Origin: G020354785 sp964461435
GTDB lineage: Bacteria > Bacteroidota > Bacteroidia > Bacteroidales > UBA10428
Length of the DNA stretch: 64,000 bases
Assembly (NCBI GenBank): GCA_964461435.1
Contig: CAYWUI010000002.1
Coordinates: 62,001 to 126,000, forward strand
Reading direction: 5' to 3'
Under the pieces are notes generated by a model. That model saw only the letters and a list, made by a program, of their open reading frames with translations. It was not told the DNA's origin and ran no database searches. Position 1 is the first letter of the stretch. Each line of letters begins with the position of its first letter. Positions 55,211 through 63,990 of the stretch are shown here, piece by piece. The position numbers and the translations under genes were made by a program.

Positions 55211-56875
55211 TTAATCCGGGGTTTTTGAATAATTTATACTGGCATCAAGCCCAAACTTAAAATCAAGTTTATAGCTTTTTAATATTTTTACAGAACTGAC
55301 ATTATCAGGATCAAATGAGCTGAACTTTCCAACAATAATTAACTTGTTAGCTTCATTAAGCAACTTATATATCTTATCTTCATCAAGGTTTATCGTCCCT
55401 TCAAATTCCCTGACTTCCCCAATGATAGTTTCACCTTCAGAATCTACCGGTGCCGCATTAATGAAATAGTTATCACCGGTCTCATTTAGCTTAATTGTAT
55501 CTATTCTTGTATCTGTTATCGAATCATAGAGGATTAAGAAAGGATCCAGATTAATTGGAAATTCATTTCTGAATGAATAGTATAACCTGGCATATTCAAT
55601 ATAGTCTATTTCTTCTGTGGTATCTGCACCCGGATTAAATTTTAATGTATCCCTGAACTGCAAATCAGCCCTGAATTCAAGTGGAATCTCAACTTCCATA
55701 TTATATACGACTTCGCTATTATAAAAAACATAGTTACTTGTTGTTGTATCCTTAGCAGGATTTGCAGTAATTGTAAGGTTATATCCAATTTCATCAGGAG
55801 CAGGAAACACAAGAAAATCATCAATATTTGAAGTATTTTGCCTGTCAATAACCATCACTCCACTGGCCTCAGGTGATAAATAGTCTGATGAAAAATTCAT
55901 TATATCCATCCCCGGATCTAAAATAACACTATCACCATTCTCGAAAAAACCTTTAACGATCATATTAAATCCGATAGGTAATCCAAATGTATGTACATAG
56001 TCTATATTTATCTTCGGATTAGTTATTGCAAATGTCCCGGTAATACCCTCGAGTGCACCTAAGTCAATCTCAAATACAGTATCCCTGACAAACATCTTTT
56101 CTCCTGCATAGCCAAATAATGTTTCAAAATCTTCCAGCCCTTCAAGCGAAAAATCAATATCTGTTTCGCTATTGGCTCTAATTGTATCACCGGCTTCGGC
56201 ATCCAGATAAATCGTAAAATTAATATTAAGATAACTCCTGCCTGTCATTGAATATTCCGGAATGACTATAGCATTTTCCAGAGGACATATAACAGTTGTA
56301 TCAAATTCTCCCGAAACTCTTGCACTTAATGGCACATATTCATTAAATTCCGCATTATTCATATGAATTGAAGGAATATTAATTCTCAGAGTTCCTGCAA
56401 TGTTAAAAGTAGATGTGACCTTTATATTTAAAAAAGCCGAACTTAGAAATATACTGTCTATACGGATATTATTTTCAAGTTTTATCTCATATTCCTCTTG
56501 CTGTTCTATAGTATCCTTTCCTTCCGCGGGTATATCCGTTGTAATTGGTTCGGCCGGTATAGTATAAATAATGGAATCTTGTTCCGGAATATTTATAATA
56601 TCCGATACATTAATAAGATAAATGGAATCCATCCTAAGAAAGAATATAACCTCTTCACCACGAAAAATAATAACTGAATCTTCAGTATCATCACTAATTA
56701 TATCCTCAATGGAAAAAGAACCCTTAATAAGCGGGGCATTAAATTTTGGATTATATTCAATACGGTTGGACACATTTTCAAAATCGAGCTTGTCTTTCAT
56801 GCATGATTGAAAGACTACAAATGTACTGCACAGGAATAACAGTGTTTTTTTCAAATTGGTTTTAAACGGTTTCAT
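55211..56875 (-). CDS. Uncharacterised lipoprotein (554 aa)
   Basis: A lipoprotein whose signal segment ends LLFLCSTFVVFQSCMKDKL, with Cys about 25 as lipidation site. The mature protein is acidic and beta-rich, with repeated segments resembling Ig-like or beta-sandwich modules (IPSIHMNNAEFNEYVPLSAR, NPKINIDYVHTFGLPIGFN, INLDEDKIYKLLNEANKLII). I cannot place it in a named family. It lies 20 bp after the 925-residue gene and 10-33 bp before the DUF5723 gene, so it is an obvious partner of both, probably on the inner face of the outer membrane. Confidence 0.75.
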   Translation of the reverse strand: MKPFKTNLKKTLLFLCSTFVVFQSCMKDKLDFENVSNRIEYNPKFNAPLIKGSFSIEDIISDDTEDSVIIFRGEEVIFFLRMDSIYLINVSDIINIPEQDSIIYTIPAEPITTDIPAEGKDTIEQQEEYEIKLENNIRIDSIFLSSAFLNIKVTSTFNIAGTLRINIPSIHMNNAEFNEYVPLSARVSGEFDTTVICPLENAIVIPEYSMTGRSYLNINFTIYLDAEAGDTIRANSETDIDFSLEGLEDFETLFGYAGEKMFVRDTVFEIDLGALEGITGTFAITNPKINIDYVHTFGLPIGFNMIVKGFFENGDSVILDPGMDIMNFSSDYLSPEASGVMVIDRQNTSNIDDFLVFPAPDEIGYNLTITANPAKDTTTSNYVFYNSEVVYNMEVEIPLEFRADLQFRDTLKFNPGADTTEEIDYIEYARLYYSFRNEFPINLDPFLILYDSITDTRIDTIKLNETGDNYFINAAPVDSEGETIIGEVREFEGTINLDEDKIYKLLNEANKLIIVGKFSSFDPDNVSSVKILKSYKLDFKFGLDASINYSKTPD

Positions 56876-56895
56876 ATCTCAAATTATTAGTATTA

Positions 56896-59673
56896 TCATT
56901 GTACGATATAATTTAGTAAAAAGTTCTCATCACTCCCTACTATTAAGTTGAACCGGGATGTAGCACTGCTAAAATACCCGATGCTGAACAAAGTGCACCC
57001 CCTGAGAGGGAATCCTTTATATACTGAACCATCATTATTAATTAAATAAATCAGGTTTTTGCTTTTTGATACTACTCCCAGTTTCCTGTCAGAATATGAA
57101 AAATAATAATATACAGGCTCAACTGTTATTTCCTCGCCGAAATTATAGTCAAACAGTTTTGTTTTATCATGCTTAAATACCTTAAGGTACTCCTTATCAA
57201 GAAAGATAAAATCCCTGTTTCCGTCACCATCAACATCTTTATAATCAAAAAAATGTTCGCAGGTAAACTCTCCCAGTTTTAATTTTCCAATTTTGCCATT
57301 GAAGTAAATAAAATAAACAATACCGGCGGTGTCAGTTATTACAATCCGCGAATCCTCAAGATTATCTTTTTCATCAAGTATATAATTATTTTTTAATGAC
57401 CGGGGAAATATCTCCTGGATGTTGACCCTTACATTCCCTTTGCGGTCAAGTATATATGTCCTGTATCTGTCACCAAAAACTATAAAGTCTTTATTCTCAA
57501 TTCTGAAATGATTCACATCCTGATTAACTTCACTTTCAGTCTTATCAAAATTCCAGCCGCTTACCACCGTCCCGTCTTTAGTATATGCATATATATGTTT
57601 ATCTTCACAGGCAATGAAAATCCTGTAATTCTTATTATTGTCATAGTCAAAAAGTGACATCCCGTTTGTTGCCGGTGACCTGAGCTTTACAGGATATCTC
57701 TCTACATAATTCCCATTCCTGTCAATGAGATGAATAGAGTTTTTTGTGCTGAACATTATTTGCAATTTGCTGTTCTTATAATAATCCACCTGGTATATTT
57801 TGCTTGTTATTCTCTCATTTATATTTACTTTCCATAATATTCGCCCGGCATTATTTACTAAATAGATATTATTCTTTAAATCCTGCACAAATATTTCACT
57901 CTGCTGGTTATAATGATTCTTAACAAATTGTGGTTTAAAATCAATGATAGTATCAAGACGGCTCTCCCAGACAGTATGCGGAGAATATATATCGCCGGAG
58001 ATATACTTTATAAAAACATTGTTGTAGATAAGGTCATTATTGGGAGTAAGCTGGAAGCCAAAAATCTGCACCTTTTGAAATAACCGGATATTTTCTTCCC
58101 AGCCGTTGAATATTTCATCAGTTAAAAACATGGCATAATCTGCAGAAGAACGCCCCAGATTGGCGTAAAAATATACCGATGAACGCGGGGATAAATTATT
58201 TTTATATTCCCTGTATGCTTCATTTGTTACTATTGTCTTTTTTAAGACATTGTTAATAATAAATTTAGATAAAGACTTAACCGAGTTGCCAAATACCACA
58301 TAGTTATCAATAAAAGTAAAATATGTGTCACCGTTAATGTTGAATAACTCTCCAAATATTGTACCTGTCAGATTCTTTAAGGGCAGATTATAAACCGGAT
58401 AAGATAAATCATTGTCAACTTTGCAGCTATAGGTCAGATTATCCACCTTAACTGAATTTTTTTGGGCTACTTTTTTAAGTATATCCAGCAACTTCTTTTC
58501 GGACAGACTTTTACTCTTTGTGCCGAGAATTATATAAGTATCAGTAAATTCATTCATCACTCTGCTGTTATCCATAGCAACAACTATCTCCTTATCAAAG
58601 ATGGATTCCAATTCATCAATTATATCAATATTATATTTGTTTTTAATAAGATTTATTTCCCTGAGATATTTGTTCAGACTGCCCAGCTTGTCAAGATAAT
58701 CTTTATAATCTTTAAAATATGTATTTATATCTGATAAAGTAATTGCCAGAAAACTTGAAATAAAAGACGGCAATATATTGTCAGCATACAATTTCTGAGG
58801 ATATTGATCAACAAATAGATTTGCAGTATAATTCGCGGTATCTGAAAAATGCGTAAATCCATTAAGTAAAACCATGTTTTCTTTTATGTTTATATCAAGT
58901 TCGGCCCAGCTTGCAAAATAATCGTATGATCTTACCTTTGATTTGTATTTTAGATTAATACATGTTGAAACAGCTTTGGGCAAATTTTTAAAATTTAAAA
59001 ACAGGTTGGCATCCACATTTTTCCCTGCTGTTGACAGCACCTCTTTAAATCCTGCCTGCTGAACAATAGAACCAGGCAGGTCTAATTGCCTTATGGCATC
59101 TTCAAGAAGGATGGATGAAAAACTCAGTATGAATAGCCCGTCTGTCACAGTATAAGAGAAATTTCTGACCGCATCTTCATCTAATAATCTAACGTCACTT
59201 ATTATCCTTCCCTCGTACTTCCTCTGGGTTATGGTGCCCGAGTTAATTAATAATTTAGATATCAATTCATTAATCTTTCTTTCCCCCAAACCTTTGGGTA
59301 ATTTATAAAAATAAATAAAGCTGACCCCTCCTCTTCCTGTATAATGAGCGGAAATATATGATGGTTCATTTAATAGCAACCCCCTGGCAACAGGATAATT
59401 AGAATTCAGGAACTCAAGATACCCCATCTGCTGATCCATCCTGCTGAAAATTGATAATTTCCGCAGCTCCTCCCATATCTTATTATCTTTTTGTATGTTT
59501 TTCATAAGGCTGCGAAAATCATTTATACGAATGATAAATGCTGCATCCAGGGGTATAGCTTTTAATGGTTCACTTGTATTAACAGGCCTGTTCCTGAAGA
59601 ATATGAAAGCAAGAAAAGATAATACCGCAATGAATACTATTATTACTGATATAAAGGTCTTTTTTGACGGCAT
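56896..59673 (-). CDS. Inner-membrane-anchored DUF3352-like protein with beta-propeller
   Basis: A 925-residue protein. An N-terminal TM anchor (about 7-26, ISVIIVFIAVLSFLAFIFF) leads to a periplasmic region (about 35-560) that opens PLDAAFIIRINDFRSLM and resembles DUF3352 proteins. The C-terminal third (about 600-925) is a repeat region of PQQ- or FG-GAP-like beta-propeller blades: GRILWKVNINERI, IHLIDRNGNYVERYPV, IYAYTKDGTVVSGWN, DVDGDGNRDFIFLD and IYLINNDGSVYKGFP. The calcium-loop-like DVDGDGNRD fits FG-GAP. It heads the three-gene operon. Function unknown; a role sensing or scaffolding in the envelope is plausible. Confidence 0.75.
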   Translation of the reverse strand: MPSKKTFISVIIVFIAVLSFLAFIFFRNRPVNTSEPLKAIPLDAAFIIRINDFRSLMKNIQKDNKIWEELRKLSIFSRMDQQMGYLEFLNSNYPVARGLLLNEPSYISAHYTGRGGVSFIYFYKLPKGLGERKINELISKLLINSGTITQRKYEGRIISDVRLLDEDAVRNFSYTVTDGLFILSFSSILLEDAIRQLDLPGSIVQQAGFKEVLSTAGKNVDANLFLNFKNLPKAVSTCINLKYKSKVRSYDYFASWAELDINIKENMVLLNGFTHFSDTANYTANLFVDQYPQKLYADNILPSFISSFLAITLSDINTYFKDYKDYLDKLGSLNKYLREINLIKNKYNIDIIDELESIFDKEIVVAMDNSRVMNEFTDTYIILGTKSKSLSEKKLLDILKKVAQKNSVKVDNLTYSCKVDNDLSYPVYNLPLKNLTGTIFGELFNINGDTYFTFIDNYVVFGNSVKSLSKFIINNVLKKTIVTNEAYREYKNNLSPRSSVYFYANLGRSSADYAMFLTDEIFNGWEENIRLFQKVQIFGFQLTPNNDLIYNNVFIKYISGDIYSPHTVWESRLDTIIDFKPQFVKNHYNQQSEIFVQDLKNNIYLVNNAGRILWKVNINERITSKIYQVDYYKNSKLQIMFSTKNSIHLIDRNGNYVERYPVKLRSPATNGMSLFDYDNNKNYRIFIACEDKHIYAYTKDGTVVSGWNFDKTESEVNQDVNHFRIENKDFIVFGDRYRTYILDRKGNVRVNIQEIFPRSLKNNYILDEKDNLEDSRIVITDTAGIVYFIYFNGKIGKLKLGEFTCEHFFDYKDVDGDGNRDFIFLDKEYLKVFKHDKTKLFDYNFGEEITVEPVYYYFSYSDRKLGVVSKSKNLIYLINNDGSVYKGFPLRGCTLFSIGYFSSATSRFNLIVGSDENFLLNYIVQ

Positions 59674-59799
59674 TTTTTATATATACAGCTCTTATTCAAA
59701 TTTAGAAAATTAATTTGTTAGATAAAACCTTAATTACTAACACTTCACTCCGGTTGGTATATCAATAAAATATTTCTTGCTAATGTATAGGGATTCATA

Positions 59800-59807
59800 T
59801 ATTTTTG
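59800..59807 (+). promoter_or_regulatory. Candidate -7 element for ung
   Basis: TATTTTTG matches TAnnTTTG, 36 bp before the ung start codon. Confidence 0.35.
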
Positions 59808-59843
59808 GACATATTGAATTAGTTCCTGTACAACAATATAATA

Positions 59844-60521
59844 ATGTCAATAATAAATCCACGGATAGAAGACAGCTGGAAAAAGGTTTTAAATGACGAA
59901 TTTAATTCAGAATATTTCATAAGGTTGAAGGAATTTTTAATTGAAGAAAAGAAGCATTATAATATTTATCCTCCGGGCAGGTTAATTTTTAATGCCTTCA
60001 ACAGAACAACCTTTGAAAATATAAAAGTTGTATTGCTCGGACAGGATCCGTATCACGGAAAAGGACAGGCCCATGGATTATGCTTTTCCGTGCCCGCCGG
60101 AGTACAGCAACCTCCTTCACTTGTTAATATCTTTAAGGAACTGAACTCAGACCTTAATATTCCTCTTCCCCCCCACGGGAACCTTGAAAAATGGGCAGCC
60201 CAGGGTGTATTGTTGTTAAATGCAACCCTGACAGTAAGGGCCAACCAGCCTGGTTCCCACCAGAATAAAGGATGGGAAACATTCACTGACTCTGTTATAA
60301 CTAAAATATCAGAAAAAAGGGCAGGCATAATCTTTCTTCTATGGGGTAAATACGCCCAGGCTAAAGAAACCTTAATAGATACGAACAAACATTATATTCT
60401 TAAAGCAGCACATCCCTCGCCTTACTCCGCAGATAACGGCTTCTTCGGCTGTAAACATTTTTCAAAGGCCAACTCTATACTTAGCCGTCACGGATTGGAA
60501 ATAATTGACTGGAGCATATGA
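59844..60521 (+). CDS. ung: Uracil-DNA glycosylase
   Basis: A 225-residue enzyme that removes uracil from DNA. The catalytic motif is VVLLGQDPYHGKGQAHGLCFSV (Asp about residue 70), then LLNATLTVRANQPGSHQNKGWE and the DNA-clamping loop AAHPSPYSADNGFFGCKHFSK with the catalytic His. It is full-length, family 1. Its stop codon overlaps the start of a short HAD-like gene (ATGA). Confidence 0.96.
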   Translation: MSIINPRIEDSWKKVLNDEFNSEYFIRLKEFLIEEKKHYNIYPPGRLIFNAFNRTTFENIKVVLLGQDPYHGKGQAHGLCFSVPAGVQQPPSLVNIFKELNSDLNIPLPPHGNLEKWAAQGVLLLNATLTVRANQPGSHQNKGWETFTDSVITKISEKRAGIIFLLWGKYAQAKETLIDTNKHYILKAAHPSPYSADNGFFGCKHFSKANSILSRHGLEIIDWSI

Positions 60522-60754
60522 AAAAAAGCGGAAAGCCCGATAAGCAGATTTTTGAAATTGCCCTGAATAAGTTCGGAGCCGGGAAGGAAAGTGTAATAAT
60601 GATTGGAAATAGCATAGATACCGATATTGCAGGTGCCGGAGCATCAGGAATTAAAACCGTCTGGCTGAACAGGAATAACAATATCCACTGCGAACACACT
60701 ATTAAACCAGATTACATAATTAAAAACCTCAAAGAGCTGGTTTCATTATTATAA
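60518..60754 (+). CDS. C-terminal half of a HAD-family hydrolase (78 aa)
   Basis: A 78-residue product that matches only the second half of HAD-superfamily phosphatases. GKPDKQIFEIALNKFG holds the motif III lysine, and VIMIGNSIDTDIAGAGASGI is motif IV (GNS...D). The N-terminal half, with the DxD nucleophile and motif II, is absent and not encoded upstream, where ung lies. Its ATG overlaps the ung stop, suggesting translational coupling. It is either a decayed remnant now fused to ung's transcript or a small protein with a new role. Codons are clean with no internal stop. Confidence 0.65.
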   Translation: MKKSGKPDKQIFEIALNKFGAGKESVIMIGNSIDTDIAGAGASGIKTVWLNRNNNIHCEHTIKPDYIIKNLKELVSLL

Positions 60755-60755
60755 T

Positions 60756-60788
60756 AAAAAAAGAGGATACCATACATATAGTATCCTC
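60756..60788 (-). terminator. Rho-independent terminator of the repeat-protein gene
   Basis: On the minus strand GAGGATAC and GTATCCTC form an 8-bp stem with a 10-base loop, followed by a run of seven T (60762-60756). It lies between the convergent half-HAD gene and the repeat protein and fits the latter as a terminator. Confidence 0.8.
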
Positions 60789-60813
60789 AGTAACCTATTA
60801 ATTTAACCTGACA

Positions 60814-62052
60814 TTAAAACCTCATACCTATATTAAATCCGAACCATCCCCTGATACTGTCTTTCCTGTCAGCTATTCTGAATGCCCACGGCGGTGCTAT
60901 CTCATCAGCATACGTATTTATATCTGCAACCAGAATATTGAACGTTGGGCCTGCAAAAATGCTGAAATGTTCAGATAGCTGATAGTTAAAACTCACTCTT
61001 AACTGGTTCAGAGAATTATAGTACCATTTTTCCCAGAAGTACCTGTTGACAATATAAGTATGGGCTTCCAAATCAATGGAATTATCGGAGGTCAGTGCTA
61101 TGTTTGTCCCTACTCCAAAACCTATTCCTGTATTAAAATCAGCGTTGACAGGTTTAAATCCGAGAGTATAAACCGTATAGAAGTGCTTTACTCCAATTTT
61201 GAATGAGGTGTTCAGGAAAAATGTCTCATCCGCCCAGAATTCAAATCTTCTGTACCCCCCTTTTTTAACTATACTAATTGGAGCCAGAGCTATACCGTCA
61301 ATTGTATCACAAATGTTTATAAATCCGGCAATCTGCACTCCCTTGACATTCCTGGCAATATTAAGAAATCCTGCTGTCTGGATTCCTTCTATGTCACTTG
61401 CCGCATTTAAAAAGCCTGCTACCTGAACGCCATTTATATCATCACTTATATTCATAAAGCCTGCTACCTGAACCCCTTCCGACTCTTCGGCAAGATTTCC
61501 GAAGCCGGCAACCTGCACACCGTTGGTTTCTTCGGCAATATTTCCAAATCCGGACACCTGCACACCTTCAAGTGCATCAGATAAATTGGCAAATCCTCCT
61601 ATTTGAACAGCCTCGGCATTACCTCCTGCAATATTTATAAATCCCGAAGTCTGCAATCCGCTTACTTCACCTCCTACAATATTCATGAATCCTGAAGTCT
61701 GCACCCCGTTTACTTCACCTCCGTCAATATTCATGAATCCTGCTATCTGGGCCGCCTCGATGTCACCCCCTACAATATTGCCAAAGCCTGCTATCTGTAC
61801 CCCCTTAACATAATCATCGGACAGATTTAAAAATCCACCAAGTTCAAATCCGTCCACTCCTCCATTATAACCTGCCAGGATGTTAAATGATAATTTATTT
61901 ATTATCCGGGGTGAACCTGTTCCGTTCGTTCCAAGCGGAGTTATAAATGTAACCTGAAAAGGCCTGTTGTTGTAATCCTTATCATCTTCCTGAGCATATA
62001 TGTTTATTAATATATGTAAAAGGGAACAGACAAATAATAATCTGAATTTCAT
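60814..62052 (-). CDS. Surface repeat protein (GVQVAGFxN repeats)
   Basis: A 412-residue exported protein with a signal peptide (LLFVCSLLHILINIYAQ). Residues about 69-254 form a run of about a dozen units with the core [VIL]Q[VIT][AS]GF.N, reminiscent of the LA_2272-type surface repeat family. The spacing between units is 16 residues for the first five intervals (positions 69, 85, 101, 117, 133, 149) and 15 for the next six (164, 179, 194, 209, 224, 239, 254). After the repeats comes a beta-rich C-terminal part (FWADETFFLNTSFKIGVKHF ... WFGFNIGMRF) that looks like an outer-membrane barrel. The repeats probably form a solenoid. Function is unknown. Confidence 0.8.
   Translation of the reverse strand: MKFRLLFVCSLLHILINIYAQEDDKDYNNRPFQVTFITPLGTNGTGSPRIINKLSFNILAGYNGGVDGFELGGFLNLSDDYVKGVQIAGFGNIVGGDIEAAQIAGFMNIDGGEVNGVQTSGFMNIVGGEVSGLQTSGFINIAGGNAEAVQIGGFANLSDALEGVQVSGFGNIAEETNGVQVAGFGNLAEESEGVQVAGFMNISDDINGVQVAGFLNAASDIEGIQTAGFLNIARNVKGVQIAGFINICDTIDGIALAPISIVKKGGYRRFEFWADETFFLNTSFKIGVKHFYTVYTLGFKPVNADFNTGIGFGVGTNIALTSDNSIDLEAHTYIVNRYFWEKWYYNSLNQLRVSFNYQLSEHFSIFAGPTFNILVADINTYADEIAPPWAFRIADRKDSIRGWFGFNIGMRF
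61291..61848 (-). repeat. In-frame 45/48-bp coding repeats
   Basis: These bases encode the GVQVAGFxN units of the surface protein. Units are 48 bp in the first part of the gene (higher coordinates) and 45 bp in the second. They have diverged in sequence, so recombination between units is less likely than in a young array. Confidence 0.75.
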
Positions 62053-62099
62053 TATCTTTTTTTTTACTATTTATGCTATAAAGACATTGAAATTACAAA

Positions 62100-62115
62100 T
62101 AGGTTGCATAACCTA
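62100..62115. promoter_or_regulatory. Short palindrome between the repeat protein and the SGNH gene
   Basis: TAGGTT-GCAT-AACCTA is a 6-bp-arm palindrome in the 174-bp divergent region, 48 bp upstream of the repeat-protein start. A regulator site is possible but unsupported otherwise. Confidence 0.25.
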
Positions 62116-62226
62116 ATTTAAATAAAAAAAATAACTTTACCCTGTTCAGCGAATTCCTGCTTATTTATTAACCCGGTCATTCATTATTTTATTAATTTGC
62201 AGAATGTAATTTAAATAAAAACGGTC

Positions 62227-63261
62227 ATGATTAAAATTCGGTTAATTATTATTCTGTTTCTGGCATGTTTTTTTATTTCCGATTGCAGTCGTACATCGTC
62301 AAAACATCTGTCTCTGTTCATGCCTGACAATGATAATATCAGGTATACAGGAAGGATTGACTTTACAAATCCCCAAAAGCCAAAATTGAGCGGAGCCGGG
62401 GCCCACTTTGAATTGAAATTCAGGGGCAGCGCCTGCTATGTTTTTCTGAAAGACCAGAATCTGTATAACAACTTTAATTATTTTGCCATTGTCATAGATG
62501 ATAAATACCAGGGAAGGATTAAAATGAGCAATAATACAAAATATAAGATAGCAGAAAATCTTAAGGACACTTTACATAATCTTCGTATATGCAAAGCCAC
62601 TGAGGCACAAATCGGTTATGTTGAGTTCCTGGGTATACTGTGCAACAACATTATGCCATGTGAAAAAAGCTATACGCGTAAAATTGAGTTTATCGGAAAT
62701 TCTATTACCTGTGGTATGGATTTGGATATTTCCGGCATACCATGCGATTCGGGGGAGTGGTTTGATCAGCATAATGCATACCTGGCCTATGGGCCTCTTG
62801 TTGCACGCCAGCTGAATGCAGACTGGCTATTGAGCTCCGTATCAGGCATTGGTATTACAAGGTCATGGAACAAGCCCGGACCGACAATGCCCCAGGTTTA
62901 CGAGGATACTTATCTTGGTACGGATTCCATTGCTTTATGGGATAGACGGGATTATACGACTGACCTGGCATCTATATGCCTTGGCCAGAATGATTTCTCT
63001 AAAGGTGACAGTTCATATGACAGACCTGCACTTGATTCTGCCAGGTTCGTCAATGAATATATCCGCTTTGCAGGGCATATAAGGGATAAATATCCCTATG
63101 CGCAAATATGTTGCCTTACAAGTCCGATGTTAGACGAAAAGGAGAGTGCAACCATGAGTAACTACCTGTCGGCAGTAATAACATATATGAAAGAGGTGAA
63201 GGATGAAAAAATGGCAGCAGAGCTGCTGCCTTTTTATAAACAGGTAATGAACTGGCAATAA
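62227..63261 (+). CDS. SGNH-family lipoprotein esterase (CE2-like), possibly inactive
   Basis: A 344-residue lipoprotein (signal segment IIILFLACFFISDCSRTSS). It has an N-terminal beta-sandwich (about 35-145) and a C-terminal SGNH hydrolase part: block I IEFIGNSITCGMD with the Ser nucleophile, LASICLGQNDFSKGD as block III. CE2 enzymes deacetylate plant polysaccharide. They end with a conserved Asp/His (..D.HP..) segment before a helix like MAAELLPFYKQV. Here the protein goes from VITYMKEVKDE straight into KMAAELLPFYKQVMNWQ with no His, so about 25-30 residues seem to be missing. The enzyme may be inactive, or the sequence has an in-frame deletion. Confidence 0.82.
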   Translation: MIKIRLIIILFLACFFISDCSRTSSKHLSLFMPDNDNIRYTGRIDFTNPQKPKLSGAGAHFELKFRGSACYVFLKDQNLYNNFNYFAIVIDDKYQGRIKMSNNTKYKIAENLKDTLHNLRICKATEAQIGYVEFLGILCNNIMPCEKSYTRKIEFIGNSITCGMDLDISGIPCDSGEWFDQHNAYLAYGPLVARQLNADWLLSSVSGIGITRSWNKPGPTMPQVYEDTYLGTDSIALWDRRDYTTDLASICLGQNDFSKGDSSYDRPALDSARFVNEYIRFAGHIRDKYPYAQICCLTSPMLDEKESATMSNYLSAVITYMKEVKDEKMAAELLPFYKQVMNWQ

Positions 63262-63281
63262 ATATTATTGATACTAAAGAT

Positions 63282-63866
63282 ATGATACCTACGCGCCAGG
63301 AGGCTTTTGAATTATTAAAAAAATATAATCATTCCGAAAGCCTGATTAAACATGCACTGGCAGTAGAAGCGGTGATGCGCCATTTTGCTGAACTTTACGG
63401 TGAAGATCCTGAAAAATGGGGAATTATAGGTCTCGTCCATGACCTTGATTATGAAAAATATGCTGACCAGCACTGTAAAATGACAAAAAAAATCCTCGAG
63501 GATGAAGGCTGGCCTGAGGATTATATAAAGTCGGTGCTGTCCCATGCATGGGGAATTTGTTCAGATGTCAAACCCGTGCATCCCATGGAAAAGGTATTAT
63601 ATGCTATAGATGAACTAACCGGACTAATAGTAGCATGCGTGCTTGTCAGGCCCTCGAAAAGTATCCTGGATTTACAGCTCAAATCGGTAAAGAAAAAATG
63701 GAATGTGAAACATTTTGCGGCAGGAGCCAACCGTGAGGTTATTGAAAAAGGTGCTCAGATGCTTGATAAAGACCTTGAATATATTATTCAGGAAACTATA
63801 GAAGGCATGCAAAAGGTTGCTGAACACCTGGGACTAAAGGGTGATGTGGCTGAGCCGGGTTCTTAA
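63282..63866 (+). CDS. HD-domain phosphohydrolase
   Basis: A 194-residue protein of the HD superfamily, probably a small-molecule phosphohydrolase. The first His is in LIKHALAVEAVMRHFAE and the HD pair in GIIGLVHDLDYEKYADQHC, with a later SHAWGI and DELTGLIVACVLV. The substrate is not known. It follows the SGNH gene by 20 bp in the same direction. Its C-terminus (KGDVAEPGS) is unremarkable. Confidence 0.88.
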   Translation: MIPTRQEAFELLKKYNHSESLIKHALAVEAVMRHFAELYGEDPEKWGIIGLVHDLDYEKYADQHCKMTKKILEDEGWPEDYIKSVLSHAWGICSDVKPVHPMEKVLYAIDELTGLIVACVLVRPSKSILDLQLKSVKKKWNVKHFAAGANREVIEKGAQMLDKDLEYIIQETIEGMQKVAEHLGLKGDVAEPGS

Positions 63867-63956
63867 TAAAATTTGTCGCAGCAAAGCAACTTTTTATAAT
63901 CCAATATCATCTAATATCAAGATACTTATCAACCAACAGGTATTTTACTTGTTTGT

Positions 63957-63990
63957 CCGGGTTAAGAGCATATCTTGGCCCGGATTTTTA
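63957..63990 (+). terminator. Rho-independent terminator after the HD gene
   Basis: CCGGGTTAAG and CTTGGCCCGG pair over 10 bp (with two G-U pairs on the RNA) around a 7-base loop, followed by ATTTTTA. It lies about 90 bp after the HD-domain stop codon. Confidence 0.8.

Noticed and set aside
60814..62052. Gene as a pentapeptide-repeat protein
   Set aside because: The period is 15-16 residues with a VQxAGFxN core rather than A(D/N)LXX pentapeptides.
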